Positions 9,375-24,320 of a stretch of DNA of 64,000 nt are shown here, piece by piece (within the stretch, counting starts at the first letter, position 1; every line of letters starts with the position of its first letter). The DNA is from Puniceicoccaceae bacterium (GTDB lineage Bacteria; Verrucomicrobiota; Verrucomicrobiia; Opitutales; Coraliomargaritaceae): positions 85,988-149,987 of the forward strand of contig PBYS01000117.1 of NCBI GenBank assembly GCA_002729725.1, read 5' to 3'. The notes under the pieces are model-generated. The model did not search any database. It had not been told where the DNA came from and was given only the letters and a program-made list of their open reading frames with translations. Position numbers and translations under genes: made by a program.

Positions 9375-9392
9375 GCCCCATTTTTTGACCTG

Positions 9393-9791
9393 ATGAAACG
9401 CGATAAAAAGATCACCAAGTTAGCCAAGAAGCTCGTCGAGCTCTCTAAGGACGACAAGGGTGCTGTCTCTGAAGCTAAAGTCGGCGAGATTCTCGCTGGC
9501 CTCAAGCAAGTCGAGCTCCGCAATCCTTTGGCGACACTCAAGGCCTACTTGAGCTACCTTCGCCGCGAAATCGCGCTACAAACTGCCGTCGTTTATACGC
9601 CTGCTGGCTTGAGTGCCGATGCACTGCAAGCGATCGAAGCGAAATACACTGCAATTTACGGCCGCCCAATCAGCGCCGTGACTGAGCAAGACAGTTCTCT
9701 CATTGCAGGTGTGCGTGTGCGCGTCGGCGATGATGTTTATGATGCTTCCGTCGCAGGACGTCTGCAACGCCTCGCTGAAAACGTTCACTAA
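9393..9791 (+). CDS. atpH: ATP synthase F1 subunit delta (short form)
   Basis: Connects the peripheral stalk to the alpha-beta hexamer. At 132 residues it is clearly shorter than the usual 175-180. The C-terminal domain is recognisable (GRPISAVTEQDSSLIAGVRVRVGDDVYDAS, the family's I-x-GG-x-x-I-x-V-GD-x-x-D-x-S region), but the N-terminal six-helix domain is reduced. Position between atpF and atpA supports the call. The ATG at 9393 follows the atpF stop by 18 bp. Confidence 0.85.
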   Translation: MKRDKKITKLAKKLVELSKDDKGAVSEAKVGEILAGLKQVELRNPLATLKAYLSYLRREIALQTAVVYTPAGLSADALQAIEAKYTAIYGRPISAVTEQDSSLIAGVRVRVGDDVYDASVAGRLQRLAENVH

Positions 9792-9858
9792 GTCGACCTT
9801 TTTAAGCGACCTTTCCACTTAATACTTCCCACCTTTTACTTTCCCTCCCTTTCAAACT

Positions 9859-11403
<1,545 letters not shown>

Positions 11404-11454
11404 GTCTCTGACTTGATCACTTAATTTCTAATTTTTAATTCCTAATTAAATAGC

Positions 11455-12354
<900 letters not shown>

Positions 12355-12416
12355 CTCCTCTATCCTCTAAATCAAGTCTGGCGCATCGTAGAGAAGCCAA
12401 CACTCCCTCCTTTTAA

Positions 12417-13844
<1,428 letters not shown>

Positions 13845-13892
13845 TCAGATTCTTCTGACTTCCGTCCTCTGATCTCTGACTTCTGAACGAAA

Positions 13893-14303
13893 ATGCTTAC
13901 ACTCGAAATAATTACACCCGACGAAAAAGTTCTCAGCACTGAGGCCAACCAAGTCGTTTTACCGACTGAGTCGGGTGAAGCTGGTATTTTGACAGGCCAC
14001 ATTCCTATGGTGACGAAGATCGTTGCGGGGGAATTGAAGGTCATCAAAGACACTGGCACTGAGTTCATTGCAGTCGACCATGGTTTCGCCAAGGTTTTGG
14101 GCAACACCATCTCGGTGCTCACCGAAGCTGCAGTCGATGTGCAAGAGATCGATCTCAATGAAGTCGAGTCGGCCCAGGCCCGCGCAGTTGAAGCGCTCAA
14201 GCAAGCCGAAGCCGAAGGTGTCGACTACGATCAACTCGAACAACTTGAAAAGAATGTTCAGTTCTTGATCGCACAGAAACTCGCTAAGGGCCGTCGTCGC
14301 TAA
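13893..14303 (+). CDS. atpC: ATP synthase F1 subunit epsilon
   Basis: A 136-residue rotor-base subunit with inhibitory potential. The N-terminal beta-sandwich is typical (LTLEIITPDEKVLS, LPTESGEAGILTGHIPMV, FIAVDHGFAKVLGNTISVLTE). The C-terminal helical part is shorter than in enterobacteria. Last gene of the atp operon, followed by a terminator. Confidence 0.95.
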   Translation: MLTLEIITPDEKVLSTEANQVVLPTESGEAGILTGHIPMVTKIVAGELKVIKDTGTEFIAVDHGFAKVLGNTISVLTEAAVDVQEIDLNEVESAQARAVEALKQAEAEGVDYDQLEQLEKNVQFLIAQKLAKGRRR

Positions 14304-14336
14304 AGCGATTCAGCTCAGCTTTTCGATACATTTACA

Positions 14337-14368
14337 AAACGCGTCTCTCTTTGAGGGCGCGTTTTTTT
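14337..14368 (+). terminator. Terminator of the atp operon
   Basis: Inverted repeat AAAACGCG / CGCGTTTT with about 14 bases between the arms, followed by a run of seven T. It lies about 35 bp after the atpC stop, on the same strand. Confidence 0.85.
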
Positions 14369-14497
14369 GTGTGCTTAAAGCAGGCTTCAGCTCACATTGG
14401 AGCCTGGAATACATCGTTTTTGCCTTAGAGCACAGAGCCCATTTCGTGTCAAATTACTGAATTCGGAACTGTCGATGATGAAGTCGAAGCAGCTTCG

Positions 14498-15292
14498 ATG
14501 CACCGCTATTGCCGCTCTAGAAATTTTGTAGAGAAGCACGCGTCCGCCATCCAATCCACCAGCTTAAAAGGGGACTACGGTCTAGATAATAATTTTCGCG
14601 AGAGTGTGCAAGTCGGTCTCGATGTCGCGCGATCGAATCGCCTGGCTGCTGCACTTGCATTTATCGTGATGCTCATGTGTGCGATCGCTTATGCGACCGT
14701 GCCATTTCTGGAGCCAGCGATGCAGCAAGTGATACTGCTCAAAATAAAGATGGGGCCGCTGTTTGCATTCCTAGGCATGGGGCTGAGTGTAGGCTTTCTT
14801 TCGGAGTTTATTAAAGTGCGCCGTAGTGTGAGCCGGCGTTGGACTCGATCCAATACTGTAAACTTCTTATTCTTATTTCTCATGTTCGGCGTGATTGCCG
14901 CTGCGAAAGATCCGATTTACTACCTACTGGCGAACTTGTATGGTGAGGGCAGTTCTTTTTCGACGCTGCTGCAAAAGGTGTTTTTCGATCAATTCGCATG
15001 GACGCTCTTACTCGCCTGTCCGGCTCAAACCTTCCTCTTTGCCTGGAAAGCACATGGATTTTCGAGCAAGAGTTTGAGCGTTGAATGTCCGAACTTCTCA
15101 GAGTTTTTCGCCCTTAAGGTCCTGCCAGCATTGCTTGCTCACTGGAGCTTCTGGTTGCCCACAAGTGTGATTATCTTTTGCTTCCCAACAGACTTACAGT
15201 TGGCAGCTTCGATCCTGGCCATGAACCTTTGGTTGGTCTTGCGCATAACTTGTGCACCGAGTTCACGCTCACTTCATCCCGTAGGGAAGTAA
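14498..15292 (+). CDS. Multi-pass membrane protein with an Mpv17/PMP22-like pattern
   Basis: A 264-residue protein with about four to five membrane helices. The middle and C-terminal parts show a pattern reminiscent of the Mpv17/PMP22 family: KVFFDQFAWTLLLACPAQTF, then VLPALLAHWSFWLP and an IIFCFP segment, in the order and spacing of that family's DQ...P, LP..L..NW..W.P and F..VP motifs. Family assignment is by eye and tentative. The start is uncertain; the first 30 residues are poorly constrained. A broken paralogue follows immediately downstream. Confidence 0.5.
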   Translation: MHRYCRSRNFVEKHASAIQSTSLKGDYGLDNNFRESVQVGLDVARSNRLAAALAFIVMLMCAIAYATVPFLEPAMQQVILLKIKMGPLFAFLGMGLSVGFLSEFIKVRRSVSRRWTRSNTVNFLFLFLMFGVIAAAKDPIYYLLANLYGEGSSFSTLLQKVFFDQFAWTLLLACPAQTFLFAWKAHGFSSKSLSVECPNFSEFFALKVLPALLAHWSFWLPTSVIIFCFPTDLQLAASILAMNLWLVLRITCAPSSRSLHPVGK

Positions 15293-15296
15293 TGCG

Positions 15297-16072
15297 ATGT
15301 TTATAATCAATGATGCCTTTCAGTCCGGAGTGATTGAGGCTTGTTCCACTGCGTCCTCACGTCGCTACTATCGTGGGCGTAATTCAGCCTCAGCCAATGC
15401 GGATGGCTGGCACTTCCCACCCGAATTGCCTAGCGATCAGCCCGATGTTGCTGAAATTCTGGAACACAGCTCTCGAGCCGGCATCAAGGCTGTGCGGCAA
15501 AGCCTGGTGCCTGCCTGTTTCGTGTGGGCACTGATGGCGCTTATTGCTTTAGCCTATTATTGGTTGCCGGCAGCCAGTCATTTCTTCATCGGCCTGGAGC
15601 GTTTACAAGCTTTCTTGGGCCGCTTGTTCCCTTTTTTGGGGATGGGCTTGTCAGTGGGGGTGTTGGCAGAGTTGGTCCGCATCTTATCCGCTGGAAAAAA
15701 AGTCCTGGGCGCGGGCAAATACAGTCAATGCGGGCTTCAATCTACTGGTGTTCGGAGTCCTAGGCCTGCTACAAGGCGTCTTCTACCAGCAACAAACTCT
15801 TTGGTTTGGTGAGGGGCAGGATTTCAGAACGCTCGCCAGCAAAGTGTTGGTTGACCAGTTCGGTTGGACTGTGTTCTTCGCGAACCCTTACCAAGCGATT
15901 CTTTTTATCTGGAAGGAAAACCAGTTTAAATTCTCACGGGTGTGGCAAAGCATGCGCCCTTTAAAAGCTTTTGGGGCATGCGTGTGCTGCCCGTATTAAT
16001 CACGAATTGGGCCTTTTGGATCCCGATGGTGAGTATCATCTACAGTTTTCCAAGCAGTCTACAGCTTCCCCT
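15297..16072 (+). pseudogene. Frameshifted, 3'-truncated paralogue of the upstream membrane protein
   Basis: Reads in three pieces. Frame 0 from 15297 includes FLGMGLSVGVLAELVRILSAGKK, shared with the upstream gene. At an A7 run (15695-15701) the reading shifts and continues as NTVNAGF...FGVLGLLQGVFY and KVLVDQFGWTVFFANPYQA. Near TTTTGGGG (about 15970-15976) it shifts back to give MRVLPVLITNWAFWIP and then SFPSSLQLP. This aligns end to end with the upstream protein, but the last portion is replaced by PfkB kinase sequence at about 16070. Both shifts sit in homopolymers, so sequencing error is possible for them, but not for the truncation. Confidence 0.75.
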
Positions 16073-16957
16073 TTTAATCTACTAGTCGATCTAGCCAAAC
16101 TTGGCACGCATGCCAATTTGCATGCATCCGGCCGCATCGCTCAGGACCTCGACGGTAAGTTTATTGTCGAAACCTGCAACACACACGGGATCGATATTTC
16201 TCAACTCAGTTACGACCGTGCGGCGGCAACTGGATACACCGACGTGTTTACCGTCGAAGAGTCGGGGCGTCATACCTGTTTTCACTTCGCGGGGGCGGGA
16301 GGTAATTTCTCACGTGACGATGTAAAGCTCGATACTGCCAAGCCGGATTATCTATTCTTGGGCTCACTGAGGGCTCTCGGTAAGCTAGAATCGGTCAATC
16401 CGGATTCAGGGCGGGCCGATTCGACCAAGTTGATTCGCGATGCTCGCAAGCGTGGTATCACCACCATAATCGAATTTGTACCTTTAGATCGTGGCGCTCG
16501 CCTCGAGGAGTTCGCAGAGACCTTGGCGGAAAGTGATTATGTGATCGTGAATGATCGCGTGGCCGAGACGATTACTGAAACGAGCCTGTATTCCGAAAAC
16601 ATTTTCGATCCTGATCTAGCGCGTAAGGCGGCTCAACAAATTTTAGACACGGGCCTACGTATCGCCGTCATCATTCACTCCGGGGCTGGGGCTGTCTATG
16701 TCGGCGCCGATGACACCTTCTATAAGTCGAATGGCTACTTCCTACCTTGGGAGGAGCGCTCAGGCTCCGCAGGTGTGGATCATGCATTCTGTGCAGGCTT
16801 CATTAATGGCTTGATGGGCAGTCAAAACGAGGCCGAGTGCCTGCGTCGTGGTCTGGCAGTCTCGACTATGTGCCGCAAAGATCTTACGCCTTCGGATAGT
16901 ATCGAGTCTATGGATACCTGCATTAGCTTTTGTGAAACATCACAGCAAGTGAAGTAA
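16070..16957 (+). pseudogene. PfkB-family sugar kinase lacking its N terminus
   Basis: Ribokinase/PfkB-like sequence beginning abruptly at FNLLVDLAKLG, which in intact members follows a 35-45-residue N-terminal segment containing the substrate-binding GE and GG motifs. Downstream landmarks are present (GRIAQDLDG, PDYLFLGSL, DYVIVNDR, IIHSGAGAVYV). The C-terminal catalytic loop reads AGVDHAFCAGF instead of the usual AGAGDAFCAGF, so the catalytic Asp position is altered. The upstream in-frame sequence from 15971 is read-through of the membrane pseudogene in another frame. Probably non-functional. Confidence 0.75.
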
Positions 16958-17086
16958 TGCGAGGACGCCTGCATTGCGGGGCATTGCTAATTCAGCGTAA
17001 TTCGCTGCTGCTGACTGAACTTTAAATTTAATGTGGTCTTGTCTATTGACTTGCATCGATACCTTGTGGCGTTGAATTGGTGAGTC

Positions 17087-17743
17087 ATGAGTATCCCATT
17101 CAAATCACAGCAGAAATTATTATTTATTGGTGATTCCATCACCGACTGTGGGCGTGGCCGCCCGCTAGGGCAGCGCCGCGGGGCGGGGCTCGGGACCGGG
17201 TATGTGAGCTTTGTGGACAGTATTTTGGGAGCTTCGCACCCAGAGCTTTCTGTGCGTGTCTTGAATACAGGAATTAGCGGAAATCGCATTATAGATTTAG
17301 AATCACGTTGGCAAGAGGACGTATTGGACCTCGAGCCCCATTGGCTCTCTGTGATGATTGGTATCAATGATGTTTGGCGCCAGTTTGATAGTGAGCCCGG
17401 TGCTGTTCAGGTGGATCCTGAGCAATATGAAACGATCTATCGCAAATTACTGGCGAAGACTCGTCCTCAACTGGAGGGTCTGGTATTGATGACGCCGTAT
17501 TTCCTGGAGAGCAATGTTAAGGATCCCATGCGTGCTAAGATGGACATTTATGGTGCTATCACGCAAAAGCTGGCGGAGGAGTTCGATGCAGTTTATGTGG
17601 ATACACAGGCGGCTTTTGATCAGTATTTGGCGCATCAACCGACGCAGTCACTTTGTTCAGACCGAGTGCACCCTAACGGAGTCGGCCACATGATTCTCGC
17701 ACGCTCCTTTTTGCAAGCAGTTGGCTTGAACTCGGCTATTTAG
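17087..17743 (+). CDS. SGNH/GDSL-family hydrolase
   Basis: A 218-residue esterase or lipase-type hydrolase. Block I is IGDSITD with the nucleophile Ser, block II is the Gly in NTGISGNRI, block III is GINDVW with the oxyanion Asn, and block V is SDRVHPNGVGH with the catalytic Asp and His. There is no signal peptide, so it is probably cytoplasmic. Substrate unknown; sugar-ester deacetylation is common for bacterial members of this length. Its 3' end overlaps the converging histidine kinase gene by 8 bp. Confidence 0.88.
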   Translation: MSIPFKSQQKLLFIGDSITDCGRGRPLGQRRGAGLGTGYVSFVDSILGASHPELSVRVLNTGISGNRIIDLESRWQEDVLDLEPHWLSVMIGINDVWRQFDSEPGAVQVDPEQYETIYRKLLAKTRPQLEGLVLMTPYFLESNVKDPMRAKMDIYGAITQKLAEEFDAVYVDTQAAFDQYLAHQPTQSLCSDRVHPNGVGHMILARSFLQAVGLNSAI

Positions 17744-18845
17744 CCGGAGTTTGTGGAACATACTTGGGCAAGCGAATCGTAAAAATTGTGCCCTCGGCGC
17801 TGGTCGTGAATTCGATCTCGCCACGGTGTGCGGTCACGATGGACTTTGCAATGGCAGTGCCGAGGCCGGTGCCATCGCTTTTACCATGCGTGACGAAGGG
17901 CTCGAAGAACTTATCCCGTATGTCGACGGGGATGCCGGGCCCGTTGTCGGCCACTGTGAGTGTGAGTACTTTGTCGTTCTCCGTCGCAGTCACGGTCACT
18001 TTGCCGTCGATATCGGCACTGTGGAGCGCTTCGATGGAATTACTGATCAGGTTTTGTAGGACACGCATGAGCTTGCTGGCATCGCCTTGCAGACTGGTGC
18101 CATTACCCTGCATGATGAGTTCGACGGTCTGGTCTTTGAAAAATGGCGTGTTGAGCTCACGGAAATAGTTAAAAAGTTCGTCGATCTTGACTTCGCTGAC
18201 TTCAATTTGACTGTCGCCGCGGGCAAAGGCTGCCAAATCGTTGGCCATGTTGACCATGCGATTGATTTGCGATTCGATGTTTTCGCAGATCTTGGCCACC
18301 TTTGGGTCTTCTTTATAGCGTCGCTCGATGATGGTAGAGCCTAAGCTGATAATTGAGAACGGATTTTTAAAATCGTGGAGTAGTGAGGAAACCATGGTGC
18401 CGACGAGCGTGAGCTTTTCGGTGCGCATAACTTCGTCCATATAGTGGTCCGTCGTGCTTTTGAGGTGGTGGATTACGCTTTCAAGGATACGCCGGACTGG
18501 TTCGGCATCTTCGATGATTTTCTTAACAGTCGCTTCGGGCACACGTGCGATGGTACAACTGCCGAGTGAGACGGCGCCAAGAGCACGGTGTTCACCTGTG
18601 AATACGCCCACCTCTCCGAAGAAGCTACCTTCGCCGGATTGGCTGACATGTTGCAGTGTTCCATCTAGTTTCTCCTTCGTGAATGCGACTTCTCCTTTGA
18701 GTACTAGAAAAAGTGCATCGGGGGCACTTTTCTCGGGAAAGATGACCTCCGCGTCCGGCAAAGTCATGATTTCAACTTCGTCCGCGATCGTTGCGCGCCG
18801 GTCCTCTGAAATCGAGCAGATAAATGGGTGATCTTCGAGCCTCAT
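17736..18845 (-). CDS. Sensor histidine kinase with N-terminal cyclic-nucleotide-binding domain
   Basis: A 369-residue cytoplasmic kinase. Residues about 10-125 form a cNMP-binding (Crp-type) beta roll (FLVLKGEVAF, GEGSFFGEVGVFTGE). A dimerisation/phosphoacceptor domain follows with the H-box LLHDFKNPFS, then a HATPase domain with SNSIEAL (N-box), DNGPGIP (G1) and GTGLGTAIAKSIV (G2). It has no membrane segment of its own. Its start overlaps the stop of an upstream repeat-tailed membrane peptide (ATGA-type overlap at 18842-18845), suggesting translational coupling. The response regulator is not adjacent. Confidence 0.9.
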   Translation of the reverse strand: MRLEDHPFICSISEDRRATIADEVEIMTLPDAEVIFPEKSAPDALFLVLKGEVAFTKEKLDGTLQHVSQSGEGSFFGEVGVFTGEHRALGAVSLGSCTIARVPEATVKKIIEDAEPVRRILESVIHHLKSTTDHYMDEVMRTEKLTLVGTMVSSLLHDFKNPFSIISLGSTIIERRYKEDPKVAKICENIESQINRMVNMANDLAAFARGDSQIEVSEVKIDELFNYFRELNTPFFKDQTVELIMQGNGTSLQGDASKLMRVLQNLISNSIEALHSADIDGKVTVTATENDKVLTLTVADNGPGIPVDIRDKFFEPFVTHGKSDGTGLGTAIAKSIVTAHRGEIEFTTSAEGTIFTIRLPKYVPQTPAK

Positions 18846-19048
18846 GGTGTCTCGGTTTGTTCGGCTGTCGTCTCCATTTGTTCGGCTGTCGTCTCCATTT
18901 GTTCGGCTGTCGTCTCCATTTGTTCGGCTGTCGTCTCCATTTGTTGATTTCGGAGCTTATAAACGACCAAACTCGAAGCGACGGCGATGCCTAAGAGTAG
19001 TATGCCGAGTAGGATACCTTTTGCCTGGAGTTGTTGTGCTTTTTTCAA
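18842..19048 (-). CDS. Small membrane protein with tandem METTAEQ repeats
   Basis: A 68-residue product: basic N terminus, one membrane helix (about 11-31, GILLGILLLGIAVASSLVVYK), then four consecutive METTAEQ heptads and a degenerate TETP end. Its last codons overlap the start of the cNMP-domain histidine kinase, so it may anchor or modulate that kinase. The 21-bp DNA unit could change copy number without shifting frame. No family recognised. Confidence 0.65.
   Translation of the reverse strand: MKKAQQLQAKGILLGILLLGIAVASSLVVYKLRNQQMETTAEQMETTAEQMETTAEQMETTAEQTETP
18857..18943. repeat. Tandem 21-bp repeat (about four copies)
   Basis: The unit TTGTTCGGCTGTCGTCTCCAT on the plus strand repeats four times without visible mismatch, encoding METTAEQ on the minus strand. 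It is a coding minisatellite whose 21-bp period preserves the frame. Confidence 0.9.
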
Positions 19049-19107
19049 TGTATACGTGTAAAAAAATAGAAAATTTAGTTAGTTGCGATTAAGTTTCAAT
19101 AATCGAA

Positions 19108-20316
19108 TTAGGACAGGCGCATACGGTAGTCTTCGTAGCCGAAGCGGCGCACCGTCTTTAGGCCTTCACGCTCGGAGTAGAGCGAGATCGCTGGCAGGGG
19201 CACACCGTTAAACGTGCTGTTTTTCACCATGGTGTAGTGGGACATGTCAAGAAAGACCAGTCGCTGCCCGACTTCCAGCGGTTGTGGGAAGGAATAATCG
19301 CCGATCACATCGCCGGCCAAGCAAGACATGCCGCCTAATCGGTAGCTGTGGGCATACTCGTTCGCGGCACCTGCGCCTAAAATGCCCGGGCGGTAGGGCA
19401 TCTCCAACACGTCGGGCATGTGGCAGGTGGCCGAACTGTCGAGGATGGCGATCTGGTGGCCCCCCGCCTCGATCAGGTCCAGCACGGTCACGACTAAGAC
19501 GCCGGTGTGGAGTGCAACGGCTTCCCCGGGTTCGAGATACACGTCGAGCTGGTAGCGCTCACGGAAATATTTCACTACGCGAATGAGACGCTCGATATCA
19601 TAACCGGGGCGTGTGATGTGGTGGCCGCCGCCAAAATTGAGCCATTTGAGCCCGGGTATGAGATCGCCAAATTTCGCTTCGAAGGCCTCCGCTGTGTGCT
19701 CCAGTGCGTCGGCGTCTTGTTCACACAGCGCGTGGAAGTGGAGTCCATCCAGATTGGAGAGTAGGTCCTTGGGGAGCGTTTCGAGCGCGCGATCAAGGGC
19801 GGCGCGCGTGGTGCCCAGTCGCGACGAAGGTGCGCAGGGATCGTAGAGCTCAGTCTCTACTTCAGAGTATTCCGGGTTGACGCGTAGACCCAATTCCGGG
19901 CGTCGCTGGCCTTCCAGCGCGCTGAGGCCTTTGGCCAGTTGTCCCGCAGAGTTGAAAACCAGGCTGTGAGCGAAGCGGCTGAGCTTTTGGATTTCCTCCG
20001 GCTTATAGGCGGCCGAGTAGACATGCACTTCGGGGCCAAAAGATTCCTGCGCAAGTAAGGCTTCATGTAGGCCACTGGAAGTGGTGCCGCTCAAATATTT
20101 GCGAATCAGTGGAAAGGTGCTAAAGCAGGCAAAGCCTTTGAGGGCCAGTAGCACCTTGACGCCGGAGCGCTCAGAGACGGATTGCAGGAGCTGGCAGTTC
20201 TTCTCCAGTTGATCCAGATGCACAACATAGCCCGGCGAGGGAGCCTCGTCGAAAGGAATGGAAGTCAGCGCTGCGAGACTGGACTCGCTTAATGGAGGAG
20301 TGGGATCTTGAGCCAT
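19108..20316 (-). CDS. nspC: Carboxynorspermidine decarboxylase
   Basis: PLP-dependent, alanine-racemase-fold decarboxylase making norspermidine or spermidine by the carboxy(nor)spermidine route. Motifs: VLLALKGFACFS with the PLP Lys, HFHALCEQDADALE, WLNFGGGHHIT (phosphate-binding Gly run), YLEPGEAVALHTG and DSSATCHMPDVLEMPYRP, all characteristic of NspC. The ATG at 20316 (MAQDPTPP) gives 402 residues, close to the family; an upstream TTG would add 27 residues with no family match. The partner dehydrogenase gene is not in the window. Confidence 0.93.
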   Translation of the reverse strand: MAQDPTPPLSESSLAALTSIPFDEAPSPGYVVHLDQLEKNCQLLQSVSERSGVKVLLALKGFACFSTFPLIRKYLSGTTSSGLHEALLAQESFGPEVHVYSAAYKPEEIQKLSRFAHSLVFNSAGQLAKGLSALEGQRRPELGLRVNPEYSEVETELYDPCAPSSRLGTTRAALDRALETLPKDLLSNLDGLHFHALCEQDADALEHTAEAFEAKFGDLIPGLKWLNFGGGHHITRPGYDIERLIRVVKYFRERYQLDVYLEPGEAVALHTGVLVVTVLDLIEAGGHQIAILDSSATCHMPDVLEMPYRPGILGAGAANEYAHSYRLGGMSCLAGDVIGDYSFPQPLEVGQRLVFLDMSHYTMVKNSTFNGVPLPAISLYSEREGLKTVRRFGYEDYRMRLS

Positions 20317-20432
20317 AGCTTGAGAATCTGAGTGTTTTCGCTCCGATGACCAAGATTTGATTTTGAGATTTTTAGATCGAAGATTATTGATTGCCAAGGA
20401 TCGATCGTAGCACGGGGTCTTCTCCCCAGTAT

Positions 20433-20684
20433 TTATCCGTCTTTGACGAGTAGTGCACTAAAGGGGTGATTGCCATGTTCGACCGCACGCTCAGCAAGTG
20501 CATAAGCATAGCCTATTAATTCGCGGTCGGCGGTAGTCGTGGCGGGATCGTCTGGTAGTGCCATAATTTGTTTCGCTGTTGTGCCGCTGTTAACGCCCCT
20601 TTCGGAGATGGTTTGGGTGCTTTCACTATGTCCAATCGTCAGAGCAAGCAGCGTGCTGCTGAGTATCATTAGAATTTTATGCAT
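20433..20684 (-). pseudogene. Truncated secreted nucleoside-deaminase-like gene
   Basis: An 83-residue reading with a signal peptide (MHKILMILSSTLLALTIG) followed by YALAERAVEHGNHPFSALLVKDG, which matches the first helix and strand of the cytidine/guanine deaminase fold. It stops before the zinc-binding HAE and PCxxC motifs, so no active site is present. The sequence between its stop and nspC does not supply the missing part. Interpreted as a 5' remnant. Confidence 0.6.
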
Positions 20685-20811
20685 GCAGGATCCCTAGCAA
20701 CCGCCATGCCGTATCGCTGGGATGGGCACACTGTTTTGGGTCATGCCATCGCGAACTTAATGCGATTTTTTAATTTGCATTCGGTGGAGGATGTATTACG
20801 CGTGGAGGTCT

Positions 20812-20913
<102 letters not shown>

Positions 20914-20985
20914 GTCGAATGGACCTCTGGGGCTGTTGGGCGGGATTTTTTCGAGGCAGTGTGAGGCGGATCGTGACTCACTTAA

Positions 20986-23126
<2,141 letters not shown>

Positions 23127-23130
23127 TGCT

Positions 23131-23709
23131 ATGCGAGTGATTGCCGTGTCTCCAGAATCTAAATACGCCAATGAGGCAGATGTGATCGTGCGCTTGTTGC
23201 AAGCGGGCCTGATGCGTTATCATGTGCGCAAGCCGTCTTGGACGTTGGCGGACTGCGCGGAATTACTCGACGCGGTGCCGGCAGAATGGCATGCCCGAAT
23301 CTCCCTGCATCAGCATCACGTGCTGGCTGAAAGCTACGCGGTGGGCATGCATTATAAAGATGGCATGGCAGTCGATCATGCTTTGCTGGGAGGGCGAATT
23401 TGTTCGCGTTCCTTGCACCGTATCGACGAGCTGGAGACGCTGCTGAAGCAAGTGGATTATGCTTTCTTGAGCCCGGTATTTCAGTCCATCACCAAGCATG
23501 CTTATGGCCCGTCCTGGACGGAAGCGGATTTAGCCACGTCGCTGTCAGGCGCTTGCGCTGCAAAGCTCTATGCGTTGGGGGGCATTACCGTGGCGAATGC
23601 GGCGCGCGCCATCGCATACGGATTTGAGGGTGTGGTTGTGCACGGCTCGCTGTGGCAAGCGGCCGATCCACTGGAGGCCTTTGCCCGCTTTCGAAAGGAG
23701 GCCGCATGA
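23131..23709 (+). CDS. TenI/ThiE-like protein (second thiamin-phosphate-synthase homologue)
   Basis: A 192-residue TIM-barrel protein of the ThiE/TenI superfamily: LLQAGLMRYHVRKPSW at strand 1-2, SPVFQSITKHAYG (phosphate-loop region) and YALGGITVANA near the C terminus. It differs from canonical ThiE at the pyrophosphate-binding loop and resembles the thiazole tautomerase TenI type found beside ThiE in other operons. It overlaps the downstream thiE start by 4 bp. The tautomerase role is inferred from position and divergence. Confidence 0.72.
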   Translation: MRVIAVSPESKYANEADVIVRLLQAGLMRYHVRKPSWTLADCAELLDAVPAEWHARISLHQHHVLAESYAVGMHYKDGMAVDHALLGGRICSRSLHRIDELETLLKQVDYAFLSPVFQSITKHAYGPSWTEADLATSLSGACAAKLYALGGITVANAARAIAYGFEGVVVHGSLWQAADPLEAFARFRKEAA

Positions 23710-24320
23710 ATTGGCCGAAGTATATGTGCCTGACGATTGACGGTATCGAGCGTTCACATACAGAGCAGGTGCAGGCCTTGTGCGCCGCGGGCGTGGATTG
23801 GGTGCAGCTGCGTTCAAAGGAATTGTCAGATGCGCAGCTCGAACCGATTGCATTTGAGTGTATGATTCGTTGTCGTGAGATCGGGAGCACTTTTATATTA
23901 AATGATCGTTTGGATCTGGCGCTGAAGCTCGGTGCAGATGGGGTGCATCTTGGCAAGTTGGATACACCCTGGGCGGATGCGCGCGCACGAGCAGGGGCAG
24001 ACTTCTTAATCGGTGGCACCGTAAATTCGGTGGCGGATGCGGAGATGGCGGTTGCTGCGGGCGTATTGGATTACGTGGGCGTGGGCCCGTTTAAATTTAC
24101 CCACACTAAAAAGAACCTCGCACCCGTGCTCACTCCTGCCGATTGGCAGGCCATATTAGCAGTGCTGGGCGAGTTGCCAAGTTATGCGATCGGTGGAATC
24201 GAGCCCACTGATATTAAAGACTTATTGGCACTTGGGGTGACTGGTGCCGCGATTTGCTCGGTCTTATACCGTCAGCCGAATGTTTCGGATACTTATGCAA
24301 TGTTACTGAATCAATTATGA
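23706..24320 (+). CDS. thiE: Thiamin-phosphate synthase
   Basis: Couples HMP-PP with thiazole phosphate. The start at 23706 ([10 protein letters not shown]) overlaps the previous stop as ATGA; the upstream in-frame extension is not family-like. Motifs: [52 protein letters not shown] and [11 protein letters not shown], which match ThiE substrate loops. About 204 residues, normal length. Overlaps thiG by 4 bp. Confidence 0.93.
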   Translation: MNWPKYMCLTIDGIERSHTEQVQALCAAGVDWVQLRSKELSDAQLEPIAFECMIRCREIGSTFILNDRLDLALKLGADGVHLGKLDTPWADARARAGADFLIGGTVNSVADAEMAVAAGVLDYVGVGPFKFTHTKKNLAPVLTPADWQAILAVLGELPSYAIGGIEPTDIKDLLALGVTGAAICSVLYRQPNVSDTYAMLLNQL

